From contig DASUWK010000061.1 of NCBI GenBank assembly GCA_036378435.1, positions 1-57,857 on the forward strand: 57,857 nt of DNA. The letters are read 5' to 3'. This document shows, one piece after another, positions 26,058-34,193 of this stretch; positions within the stretch are counted from its first letter, which is position 1; each line of letters starts with the position of its first letter. The notes under the pieces were generated by a model, which saw nothing but the letters and a program-made list of their open reading frames with translations, had not been told where the DNA came from and searched no databases. The DNA is from DASUWK01 sp036378435 (GTDB lineage: Bacteria; Chloroflexota; Dormibacteria; Dormibacterales; Dormibacteraceae). The translations under genes were made by a program, and so were the position numbers.

Positions 26058-28217
26058 CTAGCCCCGCAGGCCCTGCGCGGCGACGAGCTCCGCGTAGAGC
26101 CCGCCCCGGCCCAGCAGCTCGTCGTGCCTTCCCTGCTCCGCCAGGCGTCCGTCCTCCACCACGAGGATCAGGTCCGCGGCCGCGATCGTCGACACGCGGT
26201 GCGCCACGACCACCCGCGTCACGTTGAGGCTCGTCAGGTTGGCCATCACGGCGGCCTCCGTCACGGTGTCAAGGTCGCTGGTCGCCTCGTCGAGGAGCAT
26301 GATCCGCGGCTCCGCCGCCAGCGCCCGGGCGAGGGCCAGGCGCTGACGCTGCCCGCCGGACAATGACGCGCCCCCGTCGGCGAGCACGGTGTCGTACCCC
26401 ATCGGCATCGCGACGACGTCGGCGTCGATGCAGGCCAGCTCGGCCGCGTCGCGGACCGCGTCGAGCGGCAGGCCGGCGTCGTGCAGGGCGATGTTGTCGC
26501 GAATGCTGCCCGCAAAGAGATAGGCCGCTTGCGGCACGACGCCCACCTGCCTGCGCAGCGAGCGGAGGTCCAGCTCGGCGAGGTCGACGCCGTCGAAGAG
26601 GATCCTCCCGCGAGTCGGCGGGTACAGCCCGAGCAGGAGGCGCGCCAGTGTTGTCTTGCCGGACCCCGAGCGCCCGACGATCGCCACCCACATCCCAGGC
26701 CCCACCTCGAAACCGACGTCGCGCAGCACCAGCGGGGCCTCAGAGGCGTAGCGAAAGCTGAGGCTCTCGGCCTTGATCGCGCCGCGCAGCCGGTGGTCAA
26801 GGCGGCCGGTGGTCTCAGCCTCGCGCGGCTTGTCGAGCACGTCCTGAATGCGCGCGATGTAGCCGCCGACCGACTGCATCTGCATGCCGTTGGAGACCAG
26901 GGTCGCCAGCGGCGTGAGGAACCCGGTGGCGATCAGCGACAGCTGGACCAGGGCTCCGATCGACAGCGCGCCGTCGAGCACGTTGACGGCCCCCACCGCC
27001 AGCACCAGCAGCGGCGCTGCGATGCGCAGCCCGCTGAGGACCGACTCGACGACCGCGTTCAGCTCGCCCTTGGCCACCGACGTGCGCAGCTCCTCGGTGT
27101 AGAGGTCCGCCCACCGCTCGATCGCCCGCCCCTCGGTGCCCGAGGCCTTCAGCGACTCGATGCCGGCGAGAACCTGCGCGACGTGACCCTGCGTGCGGGC
27201 CATGGCGCTGAGGTTCTCGGCGGTGAGGCGCCGGTAGCCGCGCCGGCTCAGCACCAGGACGGCGACCTCGCCCAGGCCGCACAGGATCGTGACCAGGGCC
27301 ATCGGCGCGTTCAGCAGCAGCAGGATGACGAGGTACACGAGGACCGCCCCGCCGTCGAGAGCCGCCGACAGCACGCTCGAGGTGAGGATCTCGCGCACCG
27401 TGCTGTTCGAGGCGACGCGCATCATCAGGTCGCCGTCGGACCGCTGCAGGAAGAACGAATAGGGCAGGTCCACGAGGTGGCGCATGAACCGGCTGGTGAT
27501 GACGCGGTCGGCGTGCGTGCGCAGCCACAGCAGCTGCTTGGCGCGCAGCAGCGACGACAGCACCTGGAATCCCGCCACCCCGAGCAGCCCGGCGGTCAGC
27601 GCCACCAGGAGAGATCGGTCGCCCGCCGGGAGGATGGTGTCGAGCAGCACGCGGCTGAACACGGACACCGCGAGCGCCAGGAGCTGGATGAGGATCGAGG
27701 CGGCGATGACCGCGGCCAGCTGCCGGCGCTGTGCGAAGACGGGCTGCAGGAACCGCGTCAACGACCTGCCTCGCGTCGTGGCTCGCGTGCGGTCTCGCAC
27801 GAACGCCTCGCCGGGCTCGAAGGTGATGGCGACGCCCGTGAACGAGCGCGAGAACTGCTCGCGGCTCACCTTGTCCCGGCCGACGCCGGGATCGAGCACC
27901 TTCACGCCGTCCCGGGCGAGGCCGTCGAACACGACGAAGTGGTCGAAGTCCCAGTGCAGGATCGACGCCCGGGGCAGCAGCGCGAGCTCCTCGACGTCCA
28001 CGCGCACTCCGCGAGCCTCGAGGCCGAACGCGCGGGCCGCCTCCGCGATGGCGAAAGCGGTGACGCCGTCGCGGCCGGTGCCCGTGGCCTGCCGCAGCTC
28101 GGCGACGCTGACCTCGCGGCCGAAGTAGCCGAGGGTCATCGCCAGGCAGGCGGCCCCGCAGTCGGTGATCTCCATCTGCGGGACGTAGGGCACGCGCCGT
28201 GAGCGCAGCGGGATCAC
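26058..28217 (-). CDS. C39-peptidase ABC exporter of lanthipeptides (LanT type)
   Basis: A 719-residue peptidase-containing ABC transporter. Residues 1-140 are the C39 peptidase with Cys20 in ITDCGAAC, His93 in HWDFDHFVVFDG and the Asp of VLDPGVG. Six membrane helices follow (about 165-450), then the ATPase: Walker A GRSGSGKTT, signature LSGGQRQRLALARAL, Walker B IMLLDEATSDLD, H-loop VVAHRVSTI. Such proteins cut leaders after a double glycine while exporting the core. All six small precursors nearby end their leader with Gly-Gly, so they are the evident cargo. The GTG start overlaps the HlyD-stub stop (GTGA). Confidence 0.93.
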   Translation of the reverse strand: MIPLRSRRVPYVPQMEITDCGAACLAMTLGYFGREVSVAELRQATGTGRDGVTAFAIAEAARAFGLEARGVRVDVEELALLPRASILHWDFDHFVVFDGLARDGVKVLDPGVGRDKVSREQFSRSFTGVAITFEPGEAFVRDRTRATTRGRSLTRFLQPVFAQRRQLAAVIAASILIQLLALAVSVFSRVLLDTILPAGDRSLLVALTAGLLGVAGFQVLSSLLRAKQLLWLRTHADRVITSRFMRHLVDLPYSFFLQRSDGDLMMRVASNSTVREILTSSVLSAALDGGAVLVYLVILLLLNAPMALVTILCGLGEVAVLVLSRRGYRRLTAENLSAMARTQGHVAQVLAGIESLKASGTEGRAIERWADLYTEELRTSVAKGELNAVVESVLSGLRIAAPLLVLAVGAVNVLDGALSIGALVQLSLIATGFLTPLATLVSNGMQMQSVGGYIARIQDVLDKPREAETTGRLDHRLRGAIKAESLSFRYASEAPLVLRDVGFEVGPGMWVAIVGRSGSGKTTLARLLLGLYPPTRGRILFDGVDLAELDLRSLRRQVGVVPQAAYLFAGSIRDNIALHDAGLPLDAVRDAAELACIDADVVAMPMGYDTVLADGGASLSGGQRQRLALARALAAEPRIMLLDEATSDLDTVTEAAVMANLTSLNVTRVVVAHRVSTIAAADLILVVEDGRLAEQGRHDELLGRGGLYAELVAAQGLRG

Positions 28218-28462
28218 GCGACCCCCTGCCAGAGCAGCCGGATGAGCGGCTCGGAGCCGCTGCGCACGACGACGTGGTGACGCCCGACGGCGTGGACCGA
28301 GTAGACCGGGACCTGGATCGCCGCGGCGGCGACCACGCCACCCACGAGCATCACCGCGAGGGCCAGCCAGAGCGCCGCGAGCCGAGGCCCGCCGAGCAGC
28401 CTCCCCGGCCCCGCCAGCTCGCGCCGCGCGGCGAGGGCTTCGGCCCTGAAGAGCTCGCTCAT
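28214..28462 (-). CDS. HlyD-type membrane fusion protein stub
   Basis: Only 82 residues. The start LFRAEALAARREL, a Gly/Pro stretch, one membrane helix (LAALWLALAVMLVGGVVAAAA) and then a strand-like VYSVHAVGRHHVVV match the first 80 residues of HlyD adaptors that partner C39 exporters. The long coiled-coil hairpin, lipoyl and barrel domains that should follow (some 300 more residues) are absent and the next gene begins at once with a GTGA overlap. The other end overlaps the LanB stop (ATGA). The frame is intact and in phase with coupled neighbours, so I think it is a functional mini-protein in an organism with no outer membrane to span, not debris. Confidence 0.75.
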   Translation of the reverse strand: MSELFRAEALAARRELAGPGRLLGGPRLAALWLALAVMLVGGVVAAAAIQVPVYSVHAVGRHHVVVRSGSEPLIRLLWQGVA

Positions 28463-31400
28463 CTCTCCGGCACCAGCAGGCAGCGTTCCCAGAGGTCGTA
28501 AATCACCAGCTCGTGGGCGCGCTGCGCCGAGCGCAGGACGCGGTTGAGATGCATGTGCACCAGGCTGGACGCGACTCGCTCGAGGCCGCCGTCGACCCCG
28601 CCCCGCCGATCCAGCTCGCGCAGCGCCGCCATCGGCTCGGCCCAGGCGCGCGAGCGTTCCTCGAGGCAGGCGACCGCCGGTCCCAGCTCCTCACGAGCGG
28701 GCCCGCCACGCAGCAGCTCGAGCAGCCCGCGGCGTTCGGCGCCGAACCTGTGCGCGATCTCCTTGAGCGTCGGCGGCCGGGCGGCGAACTCCTGGCGCAA
28801 ACCGTCGCGCATCCGGCGGACGAGGGCGAGCCGAGTGGCGGCGTCGAAGCCGAGGTCGCGCAGCAGCAGGTCCGAGCCGAGCAGCCCGAGCCGCCAGCGC
28901 GCGTCGAGCCCCGCGTCACCCTCGAGGAGCGCGAGCATGGCGGCGACGATGTCGCTGTCAGCCCAGAAGAGCTGCTCGACCAGCGGCATCGCTTCAGGCC
29001 CCCCGTACCGCTCCACCTCGGGCCTGTACGTGTCCAGGCGAAGCCCGGAGACCAGGCCGTCGGCCAGCAGCGGGCGTACGGCGTCGTGGAGCGCGGGCAG
29101 GACCTCGGTGAGCAGCCGCGCCGGCTCGCCGTTCAGCCGCAGGCGGAGGTGCCATTCGGGGTCGGCGTAACGGATGAAGAACCAGAGGCAGGCCGCGCCG
29201 CTCGCGACGGCGTCCCGGGCGACCGGGGCCACGACGCGCAGCGCCTGGTCGGCCGCCGCGGTGCCGCAGTCGAGACGCGCATAGAGCCACTGCGAGCCGG
29301 GCACGAAGTCGCGCGGCAGGTCCGCACCGGCCCGCCTCGGCGCCGGCCGCCCCGAGACCTCTGTCGCGGGCATCGTGAAGGGCAGCACGAACTCGTGGGC
29401 ATACGGTCCGTCCGGACCCCGTGCGACGAGCTGGTCGGGCGCCGGGATCGCCTCAGCCAGGACGCCGCCCTTCTGCCGGACCAGGCCGGGCAGCGCGGCG
29501 TCGAGCAGGAGCGGGTTGTCGAGATCGAGCGGCAGCCGGTTGTCGCCCTCCCACAGCTGCAGGTGGCGCGGCAAGCGCAGGCGGTCGCGCAGCCGCTGCC
29601 AGCCGGCGTGCCCGTCGCGTTCCAGCTCGCTCACCTCGGCCGCGTTCAGGCGCCAGCGCGCCGGCTCGAGGACCGCGCGACCGGAGACCACCCTGGGCAG
29701 GAAGGCCGCGGTCTCCAGCGGACCCCAGGAGAAGCCCGAGACCGGCGCGACGCCCTGGTTCTGGAGCGCGCAGAGGAACCGGTAGGGGCTGATGCCGAGC
29801 ACGAAGTTGTGCGCGCTGGAAAGGCGCGGCACCACCTCGCGCTCGAGGCGCCTCGAGCGCAGCACGACCTGGCCGTCCCGGACCGACACCAGCAGGTCCT
29901 GCAGCGGGATCTGGTGCTCGGCATCGACGCCGGAGCGACCGAGAAAGGGGATCTCGTAGCCCCGCAGAGCCGGGCGCATGGTCACGTTGCCGACGCGGCC
30001 CGCGGGGAGGTGCACGATCTCGGCGAAGACCTTGTCGGGCTCGCGTGCCTCCTCGGCTGCGACGAGGTCGCGGACGAGGTCCGCCAGAGCGGGGTCGGCG
30101 TGGCAGAACCGGCCGAGCAGGCGGGCGCCCGAGGGCCCCAGCACCCCGGTGATGGCTACCCCGTCGGGGAGGACCGCCCCCAAGACGGCGAAGCTGCCGG
30201 GCAGCGGGCGGTCCGGGGCGACGCCGGCCGCCTCGAGCTCCGACTCGGTGAGCGAGATCTGCAGGTCGCCGGCTCGTGTCGCCCGGGTGAGCTTGTCGAG
30301 CAAAAGCCCGTGCAGCGGCTCCCACGGCGGCGCGGCCAGGTCGCGGGCGGGCAGCGGCACGCCGGCGAGGAGCGGGGAGCCCTCCGCTTCGGGTGCCTGA
30401 GAGACGTCGAAACCGATGCCCGACTCCTCGTCCAGGGCCTCGCACAGAGGCACCTCGCGCCCCTCGTAACGCGCCTCGAAGGCCCGCGCGAACGCGGCGA
30501 GCGCGCCGCCGGTGCCGCGCGGGGCCAGCCGGTGCAGGACTCTCACCGCCTGCTGGACGGTGGCGACGGCGTCGGCGCCGAGCACCGCGTCGGGCGCGGG
30601 CCGAACCAGGTCCACCTGCAGCAGGCGGCCCGGGCTGATCGGCACCGCCGCGGGTTCCAAGGCGGTGGCGACGGCGCGGTAGCGCGACGCGGGAATCCCC
30701 AGCGGCTCTTCTCCGAGCGCATCGACCAGCCGCTGCCCCTCGGCGAGCGCCGCCGTCTCGGGCATGTCCTCGCCGCCAAGAGCCGCGAGCTGGGCGAGCA
30801 GCGGCGGCACGGGCTCGGGGCCGCTCGTGGCGGGCTCGAGCTCGGACACCAGGAGCTGGGCGTCGACCAGCTCGTCGAGGAAGGCCAGCGCCTCCGGCTC
30901 GGTGATGCCGTCGCCGACGAGCAGGCCGGCCAGCTCGGCGAGGGTTCGGGGCTCCCGCGCGCACTCGAGCACGCGCTGGAGATAGTCCGACGCCTCCGCC
31001 GCGACCAGGCGGTGGCGGCGAGCCCCCTTCTCGACGGTGTACTCGACGTAGCGCAGCTTGCCCGCCGCCTCGTAGAGGCTCGAGTTGGCGGTGTACCGCA
31101 GCCTGCCGCGGAGGTCGGCGGAGCTGTCCAGCCGGCCGACGACCTCGGAGACGTACTCCATGTCGAGGCGGACATGACGCCTGACCTGCTCGCGAGAGCC
31201 GACACAGAGCTGCGTGCGTGCGCCCACGGCGCCGGCGCCGAATCCCGCGAAGAGCCCGTACGGCGTCGGCCTGGCCGACATGCGGGCGAGGTAGCGGATC
31301 AGCGCGCGCTCGGCTCGCCGGCCGCCTTCGCCGTCCGGGCTGCGACGCCATGCTTCGAGGCCGGTCGCAAGATCCGGCGAGGCGACCTGGATCGCCTCCT

Positions 31401-31560
31401 CGATCGCGGGATCGGCGTCGACGATCTCCCGCAGGCGCGTTCGCAGCGATGCCTCGTCAGGCCCGGCGCAAGCCCACTCCAGCAGCGTCGTGAACGGCAG
31501 CAGGGGCGTGCGGAGGACGAAGAAGGAACCCGGCGCCGGAGTCGCCCGCGCTATCGACAC
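28459..31560 (-). CDS. lanB: class I lanthipeptide dehydratase
   Basis: A 1033-residue full-length LanB. The N-terminal glutamylation part (about residues 20-690) begins with SFFVLRTPLLPFTTLLEW and includes YGLFAGFGAG, LDMEYVSEVVGRL and ISPYRFLCAL. The elimination domain (SpaB_C, about 745-1020) has WLYARLDCG, CLWFFIRYADPEWHLRLRL and a final helix LRSAQRAHELVIYDLW. LanB uses Glu-tRNA to glutamylate Ser/Thr of the core and then eliminates glutamate, giving dehydroalanine and dehydrobutyrine. The frame is open to 31992 but the upstream part lies in another frame of lanC, so I use GTG at 31560, which overlaps the lanC stop by 10 bp. Confidence 0.93.
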   Translation of the reverse strand: MSIARATPAPGSFFVLRTPLLPFTTLLEWACAGPDEASLRTRLREIVDADPAIEEAIQVASPDLATGLEAWRRSPDGEGGRRAERALIRYLARMSARPTPYGLFAGFGAGAVGARTQLCVGSREQVRRHVRLDMEYVSEVVGRLDSSADLRGRLRYTANSSLYEAAGKLRYVEYTVEKGARRHRLVAAEASDYLQRVLECAREPRTLAELAGLLVGDGITEPEALAFLDELVDAQLLVSELEPATSGPEPVPPLLAQLAALGGEDMPETAALAEGQRLVDALGEEPLGIPASRYRAVATALEPAAVPISPGRLLQVDLVRPAPDAVLGADAVATVQQAVRVLHRLAPRGTGGALAAFARAFEARYEGREVPLCEALDEESGIGFDVSQAPEAEGSPLLAGVPLPARDLAAPPWEPLHGLLLDKLTRATRAGDLQISLTESELEAAGVAPDRPLPGSFAVLGAVLPDGVAITGVLGPSGARLLGRFCHADPALADLVRDLVAAEEAREPDKVFAEIVHLPAGRVGNVTMRPALRGYEIPFLGRSGVDAEHQIPLQDLLVSVRDGQVVLRSRRLEREVVPRLSSAHNFVLGISPYRFLCALQNQGVAPVSGFSWGPLETAAFLPRVVSGRAVLEPARWRLNAAEVSELERDGHAGWQRLRDRLRLPRHLQLWEGDNRLPLDLDNPLLLDAALPGLVRQKGGVLAEAIPAPDQLVARGPDGPYAHEFVLPFTMPATEVSGRPAPRRAGADLPRDFVPGSQWLYARLDCGTAAADQALRVVAPVARDAVASGAACLWFFIRYADPEWHLRLRLNGEPARLLTEVLPALHDAVRPLLADGLVSGLRLDTYRPEVERYGGPEAMPLVEQLFWADSDIVAAMLALLEGDAGLDARWRLGLLGSDLLLRDLGFDAATRLALVRRMRDGLRQEFAARPPTLKEIAHRFGAERRGLLELLRGGPAREELGPAVACLEERSRAWAEPMAALRELDRRGGVDGGLERVASSLVHMHLNRVLRSAQRAHELVIYDLWERCLLVPER

Positions 31561-32846
31561 GGGAGCCCCATCAGCAGGCAGTCGTCCCAGATCGGCGCTG
31601 CAGGCTGCACGGCCGCGGCGAGGGCCAGCCCCACGCCGGCGGCGCCCTCGAGGAGGCCCGCCCGCGCGGCCCAATGCGGCTCGGGCAGCGCCTCCCAGGC
31701 GGGGAACCCGGCGACACCCTCGCCCGGGCGGCGCATGTCCAGCGTCGTTTGCAGCCAGCGTCGCGCCGCCGACGCGAGCACCTCGTCGCCGGTCGCCTGG
31801 TAGAGGCGGTTGAAGACGTGCGCCAGGCCGGCCGCGCCGTGGCAGAGGCCGGTGTCGGCGACGCCCGACGCCTCGAAAGGCGCGACGGCGGCGGCGCGGG
31901 CGATGCCGAGGGCCGCCTCGACCACCTCGGCCCGCTCGAGCGCCGTGCCGGCTGCCAGCAGCGCGAGGCAGACACCTGGGTCGCCGTAGCACCAGGCAAG
32001 GCGCCCGGGCGCGACCTCGCCGCGGTCACCGTTGAGGGAGGGGAAGGCGGGGCAGCCGTCGCCTCGTTGCGCCAGCAGCCAGTTGACCCCGCCGTCCAGC
32101 AGCGTGCGGGCGCGATCGGCGCCGAAGCCCGCCGCCACCATCCGGGCCAGGACGGCGACGACCCCCGGGACCCCGTGGGCAAGTCCGAGATTCCAGCAGC
32201 CGGCGGGGAAGACGTCGAGCTGGTGTGGCGGCAAGAGGCGCGGCGGCGTGTGCCAGGCGACGCGGTCGCCGTTCACGACCGCGAGCTCGTCCAGGCGATC
32301 AAGCACCCGCTCGAGCACGAGGGCGGCACCGGGCTCCGGCAGGCGGTCGAGCGCGTAAACGGCAAAGCCGGCCAGGCCGGAGACCAGGTCGTAGTCCAGC
32401 AGCCACGGCGAACGATCCAGGTGGCCGGCCACCGCGGCGTCGATCTCCGAGAGGTCGGACCCTGCGCCGCCGGCGCTCCGCTGAACCCTGTCGATGCTCC
32501 ACGCGATCCCGGTGAACCCGCCGAGCAGCGCAGGGCTGAGGGTGAGCTCCGCCAGCGCCTGCATGCTCGCCTCCACCAGCTCCAGAGCGCGATACCTCGC
32601 CTGCGCGTCGCCGGCAAGCGCCAGCTGGGCGTGGAAGAGCGCCAGGCCGGCAGCGCCGCCGGCGAGATCCGCGGCCTGCGCCTCGCGGTGCTCGAGAGGC
32701 ACCCAGGAGGGCGGCGGGTCCGGGGCCGGCATTGCGAGCGCCTCTTGGATCGAGGCGAGGGCGGCCTCGGCCCGGCGCGCCAGCTCGCCGGTGGCCGGCG
32801 GCCGCCACGTGACCGCACCGGTCTCTGTCACCCCTCCCACTTCCAT
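31551..32846 (-). CDS. lanC: lanthipeptide cyclase
   Basis: A 431-residue LanC-type alpha-barrel enzyme that adds Cys thiols to dehydrated residues, forming lanthionine rings. The zinc ligands are visible: the Cys of WCYGDPGVC and the Cys-His pair of TGLCHGAAGLAHVF; repeats of the GxxG helical motif (LAGGAAGLALFHAQLAL, LLGGFTGIAW, VSGLAGFAVYAL, GLAHGVPGVVAVLARM) are typical. The ATG at 32846 was chosen over upstream frame; the GTG at 32831, closer to GGGAGGGG, is an alternative. It lies 64 bp after the precursor genes and overlaps lanB. Confidence 0.92.
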   Translation of the reverse strand: MEVGGVTETGAVTWRPPATGELARRAEAALASIQEALAMPAPDPPPSWVPLEHREAQAADLAGGAAGLALFHAQLALAGDAQARYRALELVEASMQALAELTLSPALLGGFTGIAWSIDRVQRSAGGAGSDLSEIDAAVAGHLDRSPWLLDYDLVSGLAGFAVYALDRLPEPGAALVLERVLDRLDELAVVNGDRVAWHTPPRLLPPHQLDVFPAGCWNLGLAHGVPGVVAVLARMVAAGFGADRARTLLDGGVNWLLAQRGDGCPAFPSLNGDRGEVAPGRLAWCYGDPGVCLALLAAGTALERAEVVEAALGIARAAAVAPFEASGVADTGLCHGAAGLAHVFNRLYQATGDEVLASAARRWLQTTLDMRRPGEGVAGFPAWEALPEPHWAARAGLLEGAAGVGLALAAAVQPAAPIWDDCLLMGLPCR

Positions 32847-32910
32847 GTCGTCCCGCGCCGAAGTAAGGGCCGGCCGCCGGAGCAAGCCCCGGCCGGCCGG
32901 CCTCAGCGAC

Positions 32911-33096
32911 CTAGGTCAGATCGCAGTGCAGCTTCTGAGTGACAGGCGCCGTGACAGTCGTGATCACGGGCCAGGTCGGGCAGTTCTGAGTGGCGTCGAT
33001 GCCGCCTCGGATCTGCTCCAACAGCGACGGTTCGAGCTCGCGCACGGTCTCGCGCTTGAGCGTGAGCTTTGTCTCCTGTCTGTCCCGCCGGCTCAT
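32911..33096 (-). CDS. lanthipeptide precursor 1
   Basis: A 61-residue precursor. The leader carries LTLKRETVREL and ends LLEQIRGG; the core after Gly-Gly has 29 residues with seven Thr, no Ser and two Cys (NCPTW near the start and LHCDLT at the end). Two rings at most could form, with several Thr left as dehydrobutyrines. The ATG at 33096 overlaps the stop of precursor 2 (ATGA); an upstream in-frame extension to 33138 reads through precursor 2 and is rejected. It is the precursor closest to lanC. Confidence 0.85.
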   Translation of the reverse strand: MSRRDRQETKLTLKRETVRELEPSLLEQIRGGIDATQNCPTWPVITTVTAPVTQKLHCDLT

Positions 33097-33254
33097 GGCT
33101 TCACGCACTGTGCAGCCGTTGAGACCAGGACGATGCACTGGTCGACGGGCAGGGTCCTGACATCGGGCGTCAGCTCGCCGCCCGCGACCACCTTCAGGTC
33201 AGCCGGCGTGAGCTCGCGCAGTGTCAGACGGTTCAGCTTCAGTTTCTTCTCCAA
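33093..33254 (-). CDS. lanthipeptide precursor 2 (TTG start)
   Basis: A 53-residue precursor that starts with TTG at 33254, 7 nt after AGGAG, and so is easily missed. The leader has LKLNRLTLREL and ends LKVVAGG; the core has 27 residues with two Cys (DQCIVLVS and AAQCVKP), one Ser and three Thr. The beginning of the core (ELTP then TLPVDQCI) closely resembles that of precursor 3 (LTP then TLPPEQCI), so the two are recent duplicates. The stop TGA overlaps the ATG of precursor 1. Confidence 0.82.
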   Translation of the reverse strand: MEKKLKLNRLTLRELTPADLKVVAGGELTPDVRTLPVDQCIVLVSTAAQCVKP

Positions 33255-33264
33255 GTCTTAACTC

Positions 33265-33447
33265 CTAGACGTCTGGTGTGCACCGCAGCGAGTGGCAGTC
33301 CCCGCACGTGTACGAGATGCACTGCTCGGGCGGCAGCGTTTTGATCACCGGCGTCAGGCCGCCGGTGGCGCGACCGAGGTCGCTGGCCGTGAGCTCGCGC
33401 AGGGTCTCGCGGCTCAGACGAATCTGGTTTCTCTTGTGCTCCCGCAT
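33265..33447 (-). CDS. lanthipeptide precursor 3
   Basis: A 60-residue precursor from the ATG at 33447, which overlaps the stop of precursor 4. The leader has IRLSRETLREL and ends LGRATGG; the core has 30 residues with four Cys (QCISYTCGDCHSLRC), two Ser and four Thr, enough for up to four rings. The CISYTCGDC cluster would make small interlocked rings. It shares its core start with precursor 2 and its CTPDV end with CTPEP of precursor 4. Confidence 0.88.
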   Translation of the reverse strand: MREHKRNQIRLSRETLRELTASDLGRATGGLTPVIKTLPPEQCISYTCGDCHSLRCTPDV

Positions 33448-33626
33448 CAAGGCTCCGGCGTGCAGTGGTAGCTGGCCACGCAGCTCGGCAGCTGGAACGT
33501 GCGGGCACAGAGCCCGGTCACGGGGAGCCCGCCCACCACTTCGATGAGCTGAGCCCGATCCAGCTCGCGCAGCGTTTCCCTTTTCAGCGTGAGCCTGTCA
33601 CTAGTCGGTTTCCCCACAGATCCCAT
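33447..33626 (-). CDS. lanthipeptide precursor 4
   Basis: A 59-residue precursor and the first gene of the leftward lanthipeptide operon. The leader has LTLKRETLREL and ends IEVVGG; the core has 26 residues with three Cys (GLCART, PSCVAS, YHCTPEP), three Thr and two Ser. I use the ATG at 33626; GGAGG lies only 2 nt ahead of it, so the GTG at 33617 is an alternative that gets better spacing and leaves the leader motif intact. Confidence 0.85.
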   Translation of the reverse strand: MGSVGKPTSDRLTLKRETLRELDRAQLIEVVGGLPVTGLCARTFQLPSCVASYHCTPEP

Positions 33627-33683
33627 GTCCTCCTGGATGGAAGTACGGCGCCAGAGAGATCGTCCAAGCTGACGGCGACCCGC

Positions 33684-33715
33684 GTCAAGCGACAGGTTCG
33701 ACTTGGCCGCTTGAC
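33684..33715. promoter_or_regulatory. divergent promoter with inverted TTGAC elements
   Basis: GTCAAGCG (33684-33691) and CGCTTGAC (33708-33715) form a perfect 8-bp inverted repeat with a 16-bp gap. Each arm contains TTGAC pointing outward: TTGACA at 33711-33716 toward precursors 5 and 6, and TTGACG on the minus strand toward precursor 4. The arms therefore look like back-to-back -35 elements or the half-sites of a shared activator or repressor. The leftward one has GACGAT 18 nt on as a weak -10; the rightward -10 is not clear. Confidence 0.5.
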
Positions 33716-33783
33716 ATCGGCGTCGGGCACCGACGACCCTCTTCTCTGCGTCGGGAGAGAGAAGACCAATCACCGGAGGTCTC

Positions 33784-33978
33784 ATGGCGCGTGTCCGTAA
33801 TCGCCGCGAACAGGCGAAGCTGACCCTCAAGCGCGAGTCTTTGCGGGAGCTGTCCGCCGGGACTCTGCGTGACGTCGCAGGCGGCTTCTATCCCAGCGAA
33901 GCCTGCCCAGTCTCCGTCCAGGTCTACTGCACATACACAGTGGTCAGGGGCGTCACCTGTATCTGTCTCGGCAAGTGA
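33784..33978 (+). CDS. lanthipeptide precursor 5
   Basis: A 64-residue precursor on the opposite strand from lanBCT. The leader has AKLTLKRESLREL and ends LRDVAGG; the core has 30 residues with four Cys (EACPVS, VYCTYT, VTCICLGK), two Ser and three Thr. The closing TCIC pair would crowd two rings. GGAGG lies 4 nt before the ATG. It overlaps or abuts precursor 6 and shares the divergent promoter region with the leftward set. Confidence 0.88.
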   Translation: MARVRNRREQAKLTLKRESLRELSAGTLRDVAGGFYPSEACPVSVQVYCTYTVVRGVTCICLGK

Positions 33979-33992
33979 GAGGAGAACCCGAA

Positions 33993-34175
33993 TTGCGAGA
34001 ACGAACCCAGAAGCTGACGCTGCGCAAAGAGACGCTGCGCGAGCTTGACCACGACGTGATGCGCGAAGTCGCGGGCGGAGCGATCCAGACCCTGATCGCA
34101 ACCCGCTGCAACTGCACCGGTTACTACCCGAGCCTCAATGCGCCGTGCACGGGCGCCCTCTCCATTCAGTGCTGA
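33993..34175 (+). CDS. lanthipeptide precursor 6
   Basis: A 60-residue precursor. I use the TTG at 33993 (8 nt after AGGAG), which gives a start similar to the other precursors (RERTQKLTLRKETLREL); a GTG at 33975 overlapping the previous stop is possible. The leader ends MREVAGG; the core has 31 residues with four Cys (TRCNCTG, APCTG, IQC), four Thr and two Ser. The C-terminal Cys allows a terminal ring. Fourteen bases separate it from precursor 5, so the two are co-expressed. Confidence 0.87.
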   Translation: MRERTQKLTLRKETLRELDHDVMREVAGGAIQTLIATRCNCTGYYPSLNAPCTGALSIQC

Positions 34176-34193
34176 GCCCAGGCCGCTGATCGA

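Noticed and set aside
28513..31803. A 1096-codon open frame on the plus strand opposite lanB
   Set aside because: Long antisense frames are common at this G+C content. Its protein is rich in Arg, Gly, Glu and Gln with no domain, whereas the minus strand encodes a complete LanB.
31561..31992. N-terminal extension of lanB upstream of 31560
   Set aside because: The extension is Arg/Gly-rich sequence lying in another frame of lanC; LanB homology begins at the GTG at 31560.
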